A DNA stretch of 64,000 bases from Rhizobium sp. (GTDB taxonomy: Bacteria; Pseudomonadota; Alphaproteobacteria; Rhizobiales; Rhizobiaceae): contig JAHHDR010000018.1 of the NCBI GenBank assembly GCA_019739215.1, positions 1 through 64,000 on the forward strand. The letters are read 5' to 3'. Position 1 is the stretch's first letter, and each line of letters begins with the position of its first letter. Positions 55,990-63,781 of the stretch are shown here, in pieces. The position numbers and the translations under genes are program-made. Below the pieces are notes generated by a model. It was not told the DNA's origin and did not search any database. It saw only the letters and a program-made list of their open reading frames with translations.

Positions 55990-56153
55990 GCGGCCTTCCT
56001 TCCGAGGGGGATAATTTTGCCACCTGATTTGTTTGGGATTTGATAGACCACCTCCATCGCCGCCTTTCGGATCAGTGCCGGCATTGCGTCGATAACCTTC
56101 GCGGTCGGACGACTTGTGGCCCAGTCAAACAAGTCAAGCTGCAGCTTCTTCAT
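55986..56153 (-). CDS. Small 55-residue protein
   Basis: ATG 56153 to TGA 55986, product MKKLQLDLFDWATSRPTAKV...PLGRKAA. The 5' end overlaps the DUF1376 gene by 20 bp and the stop overlaps the next start (ATGA), as elsewhere in this operon. The LDLFDWA opening resembles beta-clamp-binding peptides (QLxLF-type) of replication proteins. No family recognised. Confidence 0.5.
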   Translation of the reverse strand: MKKLQLDLFDWATSRPTAKVIDAMPALIRKAAMEVVYQIPNKSGGKIIPLGRKAA

Positions 56154-56820
56154 CCTGGCTCCTCCCGGTGGCCCAATGTTCGATGTCGTAGGGCGAGAGG
56201 TGACCCGCCATCAGCATTCGCAGCGACTTCTCGAATTCCTCAGGTGGCGCGCCTTTTTCGATCAGGAACCTCTTGCCTTCTTCAGGGGTCCGAGGAGTGG
56301 GAAATGGGACCAAAATCCCTTCGCGCGTATTCTCCTCTTCACTTCCCTTTTCCAGAGCCAAGACATCTGGCGCTGACGGTGACCGTGATGGTGAATGTGA
56401 ATATGATGGTGGTTGTGATGGTGATGGTGATTGCTTTTCATCGGCTTTCACATCGGCTTTAAGCCGATCAAAACCCTGGCTTTCCATCGGCTTTCCATCG
56501 GCTTTCTTTGGGCGCCCTCCCAACTTGCCGTTTCTGGAAAGGTTGGCGTGCTTTTCCTCGGATGCTTTTCGCGTTTCAGCTGTTCGAGCGTGATGCCACT
56601 GCCAATCGAACAATGGTGCAAGGATGTCGCGAACAGGCTTCCAGCGATCGATGTCCACTCGGCATATGCGCCGCAGCCGCTCTTCGTCTGTCGGAAGCTC
56701 GCCATGCTTCCATTGGTGCAGGCGTAGTAACATATGGGCGCCATACTCCTCGGGGCTGAGGTGGGCGGTCTCGGCGAGTTCATCACCGACATAGATTTGC
56801 ATCCATGGGAGGTCGGTCAT
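56134..56820 (-). CDS. DUF1376 phage replication-type protein
   Basis: 228 residues. The N-terminal DUF1376 domain opens with LPWMQIYVGDELAETAHLSPEEYGAHM and continues LRLHQWKHGELPTDEERL. A Ser/Pro/His-rich linker (SPSPSQPPSYSHSPSRSPS) follows, encoded by a GT/GA-rich repetitive stretch near 56380-56430. The C-terminal helical end is EKGAPPEEFEKSLRMLMAGH. Such proteins are placed like replication initiators (O-type) in temperate phages of Rhizobiales. Confidence 0.72.
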   Translation of the reverse strand: MTDLPWMQIYVGDELAETAHLSPEEYGAHMLLRLHQWKHGELPTDEERLRRICRVDIDRWKPVRDILAPLFDWQWHHARTAETRKASEEKHANLSRNGKLGGRPKKADGKPMESQGFDRLKADVKADEKQSPSPSQPPSYSHSPSRSPSAPDVLALEKGSEEENTREGILVPFPTPRTPEEGKRFLIEKGAPPEEFEKSLRMLMAGHLSPYDIEHWATGRSQDEEAAA

Positions 56821-57056
56821 CCGTGTGCCTTTCGATAGATGCGCATGAGTTCGGCGCGGCGGATGGCGCTGATGGCCTCGCCCGTGCTGAGTTCAAAACG
56901 CTGGCGCAGTTCGGGAATGACGTTCTGCGGGGCCTCGACGAGATCGGCGAGCCATTGAGCGCCAGCAAGAACGCGATCTTCGCGTAACGCTGGTAACGCG
57001 TTATGTAACGTTACATCCGCGTTACGTGCGTAATTCGGTGTTGCTGTGGAGGTCAC
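56817..57056 (-). CDS. Small early protein
   Basis: 79 residues, helical (VIPELRQRFELSTGEAISAIRRAELMRIYRKAHG), possibly a helix-turn-helix DNA-binding protein. The 5' part contains repeated gttacg elements (about 56990-57025). Overlaps both neighbours by 4 bp. Confidence 0.5.
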   Translation of the reverse strand: MTSTATPNYARNADVTLHNALPALREDRVLAGAQWLADLVEAPQNVIPELRQRFELSTGEAISAIRRAELMRIYRKAHG

Positions 57057-57358
57057 TGGCGGGCCTCCTCTTCATCTTCCGATGGAACTTGTTTGACATT
57101 CTCTCTCTCAAAGCCTGTCTCCGACATCCATTGTAGTAGCTCCAATGGAATCTGCCGCCCTGTAGGCCAGTTCGACGCAAACCAGGTCATAACCTCGTCG
57201 TAGGTACGAAGTGTGAACGTGTTCTCTTTTTGCCCAATTCGCTTGAAAAAGGCAGCATCGTTCTTAGCTCGCCGGGAAACCGTAGAGAGCCCGCAGTGGA
57301 CGGCGTCCGCGTAAAGCTTCGCCAGATTCACCAAGACCGAACGAAGTTCATTTTCCAT
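57053..57358 (-). CDS. First gene of the leftward early operon
   Basis: 101 residues, helical N-terminus (SVLVNLAKLYADAVHCGLSTVSRRAKNDAAFF), acidic C-terminus. It sits where Cro or CII-like proteins lie, directly downstream of the leftward promoter and operators. No typical HTH is recognisable. The segment FTLRTYDEVMTWFASNWP is unassigned. Confidence 0.55.
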   Translation of the reverse strand: MENELRSVLVNLAKLYADAVHCGLSTVSRRAKNDAAFFKRIGQKENTFTLRTYDEVMTWFASNWPTGRQIPLELLQWMSETGFERENVKQVPSEDEEEARQ

Positions 57359-57368
57359 CTATTAACCT

Positions 57369-57424
57369 GCGCGTGATATCAGACATCTGCGCGACGAATG
57401 TATGATATTACGCGCTAGATATCA
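57369..57424. promoter_or_regulatory. Three copies of a 13-bp operator-like motif
   Basis: gcgcgtgatatca (57369-57381), gcgcgtaatatca on the minus strand (57403-57415) and gcgctagatatca (57412-57424) share GCGC-N3-ATATCA. Two are inverted and overlap by 4 bp; the third stands apart. They occupy the 93-bp gap between the divergent repressor and first early gene, the expected operator region of a lysogeny switch. Confidence 0.6.
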
Positions 57425-57425
57425 A
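57397..57425 (-). promoter_or_regulatory. Probable leftward early promoter
   Basis: On the minus strand, ttgata (-35, 57425-57420) and tacatt (-10, 57402-57397) are separated by 17 bp. Two of the operator-like motifs cover the spacer and -35, so bound repressor would block it. The gene at 57053-57358 begins about 40 bp downstream. Confidence 0.45.
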
Positions 57426-57451
57426 ATCCTATCTGTGGGAAAAGGCATTCC

Positions 57452-58264
57452 ATGAACGATATCGTCGCGAAGCGCATTCAATCCAGGCTGGATGAACTCG
57501 GGAAAAACCCATCCAGCGTGGCACTGGAGGCCGGGTTAGGACGCTCGTCCGTTAGGGACATACTCCTCGGAAGGGTGAAGAACCCTCGAATTGATACCAT
57601 TCGAAAGATTGCCGGACCCTTGCAGTGCACCGTTGACTACTTGACCGGGGAAAGCGATGACCCCGGAGAGTACAGCATAGCCGACAGATATTGGTTCATG
57701 GACGGGGGCCTAGGAATACCCCACAAAATTGAGGCGGGCGTATTCCGCCCTAAACCGCGGCCCTTGGGCAGCGACGCCGAGATCCCCGGGCTTCGGGGGC
57801 CCTACCCTCCAGAGCCGCGAGCTGCATCAATACTTGATCTAGTTTTGCCGGACACCAGGGTCCCGCGCTGGGCCGTCAACCTCTACAGGATGATGGATAA
57901 CTCTCTGGAAGACTTGCATATTTTGGCTGGAGACTCTTTAAGCGGCGCTATCCACCCAGACGATTTCCAGATACCCCTTACGCACGGAAGTCTTGTGGCT
58001 ATCCGACAGACACTCAAGAATATGGACCTTGAAGAATACAGCGTCCGGCTGGTAAAAGTGACGGAGGACGGAGTCTCGCTGAGTTGCAAGAACGCCCCAG
58101 ACGTCATTATTCCTTTGTTCGCCATTGAGAACGAGTCCACCCTCCTCCCGAATTTCTATGTGACGGATACGGGCAGCATCGAAATCTTGGGCGTCATCCT
58201 CCGGGTGATCAGAGAGTTGGAGTTGAGCGATGCGTTGCGTGATTTTTCATACAATTCCGATTGA
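57452..58264 (+). CDS. Prophage repressor, XRE HTH plus S24 (LexA-like) peptidase domain
   Basis: 270 residues. The helix-turn-helix spans about residues 7-65 (SSVALEAGLGRSSVRDILLG). The C-terminal S24-type domain has a probable catalytic dyad Ser151 (MMDNSLEDL) and Lys202 (SVRLVKVT). Ala95-Gly96 is a possible self-cleavage site. This domain set is typical of SOS-inducible phage repressors: RecA filament triggers self-cleavage and induction. Divergent from the leftward early operon, with operators between, and first gene of the rightward operon. Confidence 0.82.
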   Translation: MNDIVAKRIQSRLDELGKNPSSVALEAGLGRSSVRDILLGRVKNPRIDTIRKIAGPLQCTVDYLTGESDDPGEYSIADRYWFMDGGLGIPHKIEAGVFRPKPRPLGSDAEIPGLRGPYPPEPRAASILDLVLPDTRVPRWAVNLYRMMDNSLEDLHILAGDSLSGAIHPDDFQIPLTHGSLVAIRQTLKNMDLEEYSVRLVKVTEDGVSLSCKNAPDVIIPLFAIENESTLLPNFYVTDTGSIEILGVILRVIRELELSDALRDFSYNSD

Positions 58265-58285
58265 CGAATGATTTAACGCGCATTA

Positions 58286-58645
58286 GTGTTTATGCATCCA
58301 AGCAACAGGATGCTCATGAACATGCACCCAATTTCAGTAACCGAAGCCATAAACCGGCACCGGCTTGCAGTTCGCGAAGACGAGGCGTCCTTCGACGCGC
58401 GCGGGCTGGCAGAAGACGATGAACTCGCAGCCCGCACGCTGGCGGAAGAGATCCAAGCGTTTCAAGCAATGGCATCCGCTGCGTGTCGCACATCCTCAGA
58501 TACTGAGGCTAAAATCGACTACGTCTTAAACGGCACAGTCGGGGAGCGGAACTCTCTGCTCGAATGCCTAGATCTTTCAGAATATGGAGCGGACGCAATA
58601 AAGGAAGTTTTCCTGCGTTCGCTCATTGTGAAGGAGAGCACGTGA
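58286..58645 (+). CDS. Small acidic hypothetical protein
   Basis: Up to 119 residues from GTG 58286. ATG 58316 is a better start because an acagga stretch lies just upstream. Helical and acidic (VREDEASFDARGLAEDDELAAR, AKIDYVLNGTVGERNSLLECL). Its stop overlaps the next start (TGATG). No family recognised. Confidence 0.5.
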   Translation: MFMHPSNRMLMNMHPISVTEAINRHRLAVREDEASFDARGLAEDDELAARTLAEEIQAFQAMASAACRTSSDTEAKIDYVLNGTVGERNSLLECLDLSEYGADAIKEVFLRSLIVKEST

Positions 58646-58875
58646 TGTCCGCGACAGTCACCAAGCTCCCCACCGCAGCCGTCACGTACTATGAAGTGAA
58701 GGAAGGCGGTCGCGGCGTCTGGCGGTGCACGCTTGTCACGCCCATTGGCAATAGCCGGAAATCGCTTCGCACCATCTTGTGCAAATCCACATCATTCGAG
58801 GCAGTGAAACGCCATGCTCTTGAAGCCGGCGCGAGGACCCATCGCCCCGTCAAAGTCGTGGGGGCGCCGCTATGA
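58645..58875 (+). CDS. Small hypothetical protein
   Basis: 76 residues from ATG 58645 (aaggagagcacg upstream). Beta-rich (VTYYEVKEGGRGVWRCTLVT) with a basic C-terminus. Overlaps the Rha-type gene by 4 bp. No family recognised. Confidence 0.5.
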   Translation: MSATVTKLPTAAVTYYEVKEGGRGVWRCTLVTPIGNSRKSLRTILCKSTSFEAVKRHALEAGARTHRPVKVVGAPL

Positions 58876-59612
58876 ACTTGGTCATATCCGCCCCACCGGT
58901 CACAATGTCCAGCCGTGAGATCGCTGACTTGCTGGACAAGCGGCATGACAGCGTGAAGCGGACAATCGAGCGCTTGGCGGAGACCAGCGTCGTGAGGTTT
59001 ACACCATCGGTGGAAACCTCTCACGAAGGAGCAGGGTCACGACCGATCGAAGTGCTCCGTGTGAGCGAGCGTGACAGCTACGTTGTCGTCGCTCAGCTCT
59101 CTCCAGAATTCACGGCGCGCCTTGTAGACTACTGGCAGGAACACAAGACCCAGCGACCACAGATCCCGACCACGGCTGAAGCTTTCGCCCAAGCCTTTAC
59201 GATGCTCGCCGATGCCGAGCGCCGACAGAAGGAACAGGATGTTCGCCTGAGCCTGATTGATGAGCGGATTGACAAGGTCGAGACCGCGCAGATCGTTCTC
59301 AGCTCGCGCCCGGCCGCATCCGAGAGCATCGTTCACGTCCGAAAGCGCATCGGGAAGGAATATGGACTATCCGTAGCAGTCGTTGATGCCGTGATGCGCC
59401 AGTCGCCATACGCGCCTAGACCGGCGGGCACCGTCAGGAACGAGAACGCCAACGCTGACGGCGCGACCTATGTCGTATTTTGGAAAAAAGACGTCACAGC
59501 GACTTTCGACCGCTTCGTCGGCGAGTGCCGCCATTCAGCCGGCAAGCTTTACACCCATCCTTTTGTACGGGGCCGGTTCAAGCTAGCCCCCGAAATGAAA
59601 TCGGCGATCTGA
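58872..59612 (+). CDS. Rha-type phage regulatory protein
   Basis: 246 residues. The N-terminal pRha-like domain (about residues 8-95) contains SSREIADLLDKRHDSVKRTIERL, SYVVVAQLSPEFTARLVDYW and the HEGAGSRPIEVLRV loop typical of this phage regulator family. A helical linker follows, and a distinct C-terminal domain (VVFWKKDVTATFDRFVGECRH). Rha proteins modulate phage development. It lies in the rightward lysogenic-side operon. Confidence 0.72.
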   Translation: MNLVISAPPVTMSSREIADLLDKRHDSVKRTIERLAETSVVRFTPSVETSHEGAGSRPIEVLRVSERDSYVVVAQLSPEFTARLVDYWQEHKTQRPQIPTTAEAFAQAFTMLADAERRQKEQDVRLSLIDERIDKVETAQIVLSSRPAASESIVHVRKRIGKEYGLSVAVVDAVMRQSPYAPRPAGTVRNENANADGATYVVFWKKDVTATFDRFVGECRHSAGKLYTHPFVRGRFKLAPEMKSAI

Positions 59613-59698
59613 TGAGGCTGCAACCTCGCCGATCGCCGAATTCAAACGACAGCCGCCTGCAAGCGGCTCCCGCAACGTCCAGAAGCTTGGAGGCTCAT

Positions 59699-60016
59699 AT
59701 GGACAATAAAATAGCTACCATGCCCAAACCCAAAATTCCAGTGGCCCCGAACACGGACCGCGCGGCGGGCGACCCAGGGGCGTTCCTCGACATGGAAAGC
59801 GACCTGATCGACTTGGTCCATATGGCCAACATCGCCTTCGACCTGATGCAGGGCGTCCTCTATGGGCGAGTGCGCGACGATGGCGAGGGTCGGATCTCCG
59901 TGCAAACCTCGGCGGACGAGCGCGAACGTTTCGCATTTGCCGTGGGTAACGCCGCGAGCAGAGCAGACGCCTTGAAGGCGCAGTTCAAGGCTGCCTGTGG
60001 GGAGGTGCGGTCATGA
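59699..60016 (+). CDS. Small hypothetical protein
   Basis: 105 residues from ATG 59699 with a good ggagg nine bases upstream. An acidic N-terminal region and a helical middle (LIDLVHMANIAFDLMQGVLYG). Overlaps the next gene by 4 bp. No family recognised. Confidence 0.55.
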   Translation: MDNKIATMPKPKIPVAPNTDRAAGDPGAFLDMESDLIDLVHMANIAFDLMQGVLYGRVRDDGEGRISVQTSADERERFAFAVGNAASRADALKAQFKAACGEVRS

Positions 60017-60483
60017 CTTCGCTCTCAAGACGCGACTTCCTGAGACACGCCCCGGTCGCCGCCGTCGTTGCGGGCACGCCCGCCTCCATGGCCTTTGCCG
60101 AGGAGCACAACAAGCCGGTCGAAGACAGCGACATGAAGTGCATGCGCATTGCCCGCGAACTGTTCAACGCCATGAAGGCTCACTACGGCGCCGGCTGCGA
60201 GATGCTCAGGAACGAAGACAGCGGTATCCTGATATTCCTGCCTCCGCCTCCGCCAATTCGAATTGTCGAGTTCGCTGGCCCTGGCTGGTACGAACTTGAA
60301 GTCAGAGGTTCGGGCCTGCCGACTGAGGAACTCTTCATCGAGGTTGACCGCAAAGTTCCGCCGCACCCGAAAGAGGGACGCTGGTTCGTGGCAACATCGA
60401 AAGACCCCATGCAGCGCAAGCGGTACTTCCAGGAAAGCTGGCTGCGGCAGATCATCGTTCGCAAGATCGGCGGTGCAGCATGA
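60013..60483 (+). CDS. Hypothetical protein with a Tat-like N-terminus
   Basis: 156 residues. The N-terminus MTSLSRRDFLRHAPVAAVVA, followed by an alanine-rich stretch ending ASMAFAEE, matches the twin-arginine signal pattern (S-R-R-x-F-L plus hydrophobic core and AxA-type site). The mature part is beta-rich with a Pro run (LPPPPPIRIVEF) and no cofactor motif. An exported product in the integrase-side operon of a prophage is unusual; the resemblance could also be fortuitous. Confidence 0.55.
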   Translation: MTSLSRRDFLRHAPVAAVVAGTPASMAFAEEHNKPVEDSDMKCMRIARELFNAMKAHYGAGCEMLRNEDSGILIFLPPPPPIRIVEFAGPGWYELEVRGSGLPTEELFIEVDRKVPPHPKEGRWFVATSKDPMQRKRYFQESWLRQIIVRKIGGAA

Positions 60484-60692
60484 GCCCAACGATCCGACTT
60501 GAGGACACTCTGGGGGAAGCTTCCAGTTTCGTGACCGCGATCCGCATGGCAGCGTCCGACATTGAACCGGCCATCCACGGCACCGCGATCGATGTCCTCG
60601 CGGAACAGATAGCCCTGCGACTGGAAAGGGCGCGTTGCATCATCGCAAAGATGCCGAGCGAGGGCGCCCCTGTGAATAATGGGGAAAACTGA
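60480..60692 (+). CDS. Small hypothetical protein
   Basis: 70 residues, helical (EASSFVTAIRMAASDIEPAI, AIDVLAEQIALRLERARCII). Overlaps the previous stop (ATGA). No family recognised. Confidence 0.5.
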   Translation: MSPTIRLEDTLGEASSFVTAIRMAASDIEPAIHGTAIDVLAEQIALRLERARCIIAKMPSEGAPVNNGEN

Positions 60693-60695
60693 CCC

Positions 60696-60824
60696 TTGGA
60701 GCAACCGAACCCCTTGATTGAGATGGTCAAGGCCCTTGCGCGCCGCAGGGCACGTCTTGACGCCATCCCTCCTCTGCCGGCCAATCAGAACACACCTGAG
60801 GATGTGCCGGCGAGGAAACCATGA
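60696..60824 (+). CDS. Possible 42-residue protein coupled to the integrase
   Basis: TTG 60696 (or ATG 60723) to TGA 60824. The stop overlaps the integrase start (ATGA), as in other gene pairs here. Product includes PNPLIEMVKALARRRARLDA. Composition is gene-like, but the weak start keeps confidence low. Confidence 0.35.
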   Translation: MEQPNPLIEMVKALARRRARLDAIPPLPANQNTPEDVPARKP

Positions 60825-62431
60825 AAAGAGCGGCGGTTTACGCGCGATATTCGACCGATCTTCAGAACGACAGGTCGGTCGAAGACCAGATATCGCTATG
60901 CAAGTCACATGCTGAGCGTATCGGCGCGGAGGTCGTGACGGAGTATTTCGACCGGGCCATGTCCGGCGCTTCCATGTTCGGCCGCCAGGGCCTTGCCCAG
61001 ATGATCCAGGCGGCAGAACGCGGAGAGTTCCAGGTTCTAATAGCCGAGGCACCGGATCGCATTTCCCGCGACATCGCTGATCTGGCCCATGTGCACAAGA
61101 CGCTGAAGTTTCGAGGCATCGAAATCAACTGCATCAACGGCGGCGAGATCGACACGGTTCAAGTCGGGATGTACGGCGTCATTGGACAGATGCAGCGCGA
61201 GGAAGGCGCGAAGAAGACCAAGCGCGGAATGCTGGGTGTCGTGCGCAGCGGCCGCAACGCAGGTGGCAAGAGTTACGGCTACGAGCCGCTTCCCGGCCAG
61301 AAGGGAGAACTTCGTATCGTCGAAGCCGAGGCCGAAATAATCCGCCGCGTGTTCCAGCTCTACGCAGATGGCATGAGCCCAAGAGCAATAGCGGGTATTC
61401 TCAATAGGGAAGGTGCTCCTGCGCCCCGAGGTCGCCAATGGAATGCGTCGACCATCAATGGCAATGAGAAGCGCGGCCACGGCATTCTCAGAAACCCGCT
61501 CTACAATGGCCAACGGATCTGGAACCGCGTCCGGATGATAAAAGACCCCTCCACAGGCCGTCGCGTGAGCCGTGAGAACGATCCCAGCGAATATGAGGTA
61601 TCTGACGCTACCCACCTGCGCATCGTGCCGGAGGAGCTGTTTCAGGCTGCCCGGGACCGCAAGGGATCTGTCGGCGGAGTAAATCGGAAGCCTAGCCTTC
61701 GATCCAAGCGTCTCCTGACCGGAATTCTGCGCTGCGCGTCCTGTGGCGGGGCACTGACGACGACGAGCGCCGATCGCTCCGGGCCGCGCATCATGTGCAG
61801 CCGCTACCGCGAATCCGGCGATTGCGAGAACTCCGGCCGGTACTATGTCGAGAAGATCGAACGGGACGTCATCAACCGGCTGAGGAATATGTTCGCCGAC
61901 ACGTCCGTCATTGATGCTTACGTCGCGGAATACCAAGCCGAGAGCAAGCGCATTGCGATGGAGAGGCGTAGCGACCGGGCGAAGAAGGAAGCCGCACTGG
62001 CAGACGTCTTGGGCCGAATTGCTCGAATCGTGGACCAGTTGTCCCGGGAGCTAATCGAGGAGGAGGACGCAGCCTCCATTCTCCCGCCTTTGCGAGCCCA
62101 AAGAGACGCGCTTAAGGCCGATCTTGCCGCCGAAGAGCCTCCGACAAAAATCATTGAGATGAAGCCAAAGGCAGTCGAAAAATTCAGGCAGGAGATCGAG
62201 GGGCTTGCGGAGCTGCTGAAAAACAAGACCGACGACGTGCCGCTGGAATTCAGCAAGAGCTTCCGGGAAGTCGTATCAGCGATTCTCGTCGAACCGCGCA
62301 AAGCCGGTGAAGAGTACCGCTATGAGATCAAAGGATGGCTCTCAGCCCTCGCAGGACCGGATTTGTCGGCTGTTTCGGCTAATTTGATGGTAGCGGGAGG
62401 CAGAGTTGAACTGCCGACCTTGGGGTTATGA
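60821..62431 (+). CDS. int: Large serine recombinase (phage integrase), 3' end overlapping tRNA-Met
   Basis: 536 residues as integrated. The resolvase domain has nucleophile Ser11 (VYARYSTDLQ) and the Arg-rich RISRDIADL segment at residues 80-89. A Recombinase domain lies at about residues 150-270, a zinc ribbon has Cys305, Cys308, Cys326 and Cys335, and a coiled-coil region (ERRSDRAKKEAALADVLGRI) follows to about residue 480. It catalyses attP x attB integration, and excision with a partner factor. The last ten codons (GRVELPTLGL) are read from the attR core and tRNA gene. In reconstructed attP the frame would instead continue 50 codons from 24422 to TAG 24574, giving 576 residues. Confidence 0.88.
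   Translation: MKRAAVYARYSTDLQNDRSVEDQISLCKSHAERIGAEVVTEYFDRAMSGASMFGRQGLAQMIQAAERGEFQVLIAEAPDRISRDIADLAHVHKTLKFRGIEINCINGGEIDTVQVGMYGVIGQMQREEGAKKTKRGMLGVVRSGRNAGGKSYGYEPLPGQKGELRIVEAEAEIIRRVFQLYADGMSPRAIAGILNREGAPAPRGRQWNASTINGNEKRGHGILRNPLYNGQRIWNRVRMIKDPSTGRRVSRENDPSEYEVSDATHLRIVPEELFQAARDRKGSVGGVNRKPSLRSKRLLTGILRCASCGGALTTTSADRSGPRIMCSRYRESGDCENSGRYYVEKIERDVINRLRNMFADTSVIDAYVAEYQAESKRIAMERRSDRAKKEAALADVLGRIARIVDQLSRELIEEEDAASILPPLRAQRDALKADLAAEEPPTKIIEMKPKAVEKFRQEIEGLAELLKNKTDDVPLEFSKSFREVVSAILVEPRKAGEEYRYEIKGWLSALAGPDLSAVSANLMVAGGRVELPTLGL
62388..62400 (+). other. attR core (13-bp direct repeat)
   Basis: tggtagcgggagg, the CCA-bearing 3' end of tRNA-Met on the other strand, is repeated at 24411-24423. 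The phage integrase lies immediately inside. The tRNA gene stays intact because all its bases lie on the host side or in the core. Confidence 0.7.
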
Positions 62432-62464
62432 GTCCCACGCTCTAACCAACTGAGCTATCCCGCC
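62388..62464 (-). tRNA. tRNA-Met(CAT), prophage attachment site
   Basis: 77 nt including an encoded CCA. The acceptor stem ggcggga pairs with tcccgct (first pair G-U); D arm gctcagttggttagagc; anticodon loop ctcataa with CAT; T arm ggcag-ttcaact-ctgcc. The ctcataa loop and D arm resemble elongator-type tRNA-Met. Its 3' end is the attR core and overlaps the integrase stop region. It lies 120 bp downstream of mnmA on the same strand. Confidence 0.93.
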
Positions 62465-62584
62465 ATGGCCGTCCAGGAAACGCTCAAGGAGCAATCCCGA
62501 CCAGACGGGCGGCTTATAAGTCGCGCCTTCCCGTCCTGTCAAGCGATATCGGGCGATTTTTGCGGCGGTTTTAGGCCGCGCTTT

Positions 62585-63781
62585 CTAGGCCGCGATATGG
62601 CCGGCAAGCAGGTCCCGAAGCATGATTTCCGCGCGCTCGTCCTTCTCGGACCGTTCGATGAAGCCGCCGCCATAGACGCGCGCATCCTCGCCGGTGCCGG
62701 AATAGAGGGCACAGGCCTGGCCGGGTGCGACGCCGGCCTCGCCTTCCGCCAGTTCGACATAGATGCCGTTCTCGCCGGCGAAGAGCCGCGCTGGTTTCGG
62801 CGGGCGCGAGGACCGCACCTTGGCGAAGCAATCCATGCCGTCCCGCGCCATGTCGACGATGTCGCCGTCGCCCAGCCAGTTGACGTCGCGCAGGTACAGC
62901 CGGCGCGTGTCGAGCGCCTCCTTCGGCCCGACGATCACCCGGCGCGAACGGGCATCGAGATGGACCACATAGAGCGGCTCGCCGACCGCGACGCCGATGC
63001 CGCGACGTTGGCCGATCGTGTAATGCAGGATGCCCTCATGCGTGCCAAGCACGCGACCGTCGAGATGCACGATCTCGCCACCGAGCTTGGCATCCGGCCT
63101 GAGCTTGGTGATGACGTCGGAATACTTGCCCTGCGGCACGAAGCAGATGTCCTGGCTGTCGGCCTTCTCGGCAACGACGAGGCCCATCTCGGCCGCATGC
63201 GCCCGCACCTCGGCCTTGGACATGGCGCCGAGCGGGAAGCGCAGGTAATCGATCTGCTCCTGCGTTGTGGCGAACAGGAAGTAGCTCTGGTCGCGTTCGG
63301 CGTCGATCGGCCGGAAAAGCGCCCGGCGTTCCCGGTGTTCCGGCGTCGGGGCGGGCCGCGAGCGGATGTAATGGCCCGTTGCCAGCGCATCGGCGCCCAG
63401 TTCCTTGGCCGTGACCAGCAGATCGGCGAACTTGACGGTCTGGTTGCAGGCAACGCAGGGGATCGGGGTCTCGCCCGCGACATAGCTTTCCATGAACGGA
63501 TTGATCACCGCATCGCGAAAGCGGCGCTCGTAGTCGAGCACGTAATGCGGAATGCCCAGGGTCTCGCAGACGCGGCGGGCATCGTCGATATCCTGGCCGG
63601 CGCAGCACGAACCGGCGCGGTGCACGGCCGCGCCATGGTCGTAAAGCTGCAGCGTGATGCCGATGACCTCGTAGCCCTCGCGCTGCAACAGCCCGGCCAC
63701 CACCGACGAGTCGACACCACCCGACATGGCGACGACCACGCGGGTATCTTCTGGACGCTTGTCGAAATCGAGGCTGTTCAC
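62585..63781 (-). CDS. mnmA: tRNA-specific 2-thiouridylase MnmA
   Basis: 398 residues from GTG 63781, a start ([12 protein letters not shown]) typical of rhizobial MnmA; the longer frame from 63901 has a basic extension without support. ATP-PPase P-loop SGGVDSS at residues 20-26, catalytic Cys109 in CVACNQ, and second catalytic Cys in [10 protein letters not shown]. It activates U34 of Lys/Glu/Gln tRNAs with ATP and inserts sulfur for the s2U34 modification, taking sulfur from a Tus/IscS-type donor. Complete and undisturbed: host gene flanking the prophage. Confidence 0.95.
   Translation of the reverse strand: MNSLDFDKRPEDTRVVVAMSGGVDSSVVAGLLQREGYEVIGITLQLYDHGAAVHRAGSCCAGQDIDDARRVCETLGIPHYVLDYERRFRDAVINPFMESYVAGETPIPCVACNQTVKFADLLVTAKELGADALATGHYIRSRPAPTPEHRERRALFRPIDAERDQSYFLFATTQEQIDYLRFPLGAMSKAEVRAHAAEMGLVVAEKADSQDICFVPQGKYSDVITKLRPDAKLGGEIVHLDGRVLGTHEGILHYTIGQRRGIGVAVGEPLYVVHLDARSRRVIVGPKEALDTRRLYLRDVNWLGDGDIVDMARDGMDCFAKVRSSRPPKPARLFAGENGIYVELAEGEAGVAPGQACALYSGTGEDARVYGGGFIERSEKDERAEIMLRDLLAGHIAA

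Larger units (their letters stand above)
24411..62400 (+). mobile_element. Complete ~38 kb podovirus-like prophage in tRNA-Met
   Basis: Bounded by direct repeats of tggtagcgggagg at 24411-24423 and 62388-62400. Outside lie host genes (two-component system and sugar ABC transporter to the left; tRNA-Met and mnmA to the right). Inside are integrase, repressor, early genes, TerS/TerL, portal, scaffold, capsid, adaptor, nozzle, ejection proteins and a cell wall hydrolase, plus an RTX/LuxR accessory block next to attL. No tail sheath, tape measure or long-tail genes are seen, which fits a short-tailed phage. The part 24411-37927 is also present as a mirror copy at 1-13529. Confidence 0.85.

Noticed and set aside
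56380-56430. Repetitive GT/GA-rich tract as a non-coding repeat or phase-variation site
   Set aside because: It encodes the Ser/Pro/His-rich linker of the DUF1376 protein in frame; the repeat is imperfect.
24411-62464. CRISPR array, insertion sequence or rRNA in the prophage
   Set aside because: No spaced direct repeats, transposase motifs or rRNA segments were found.
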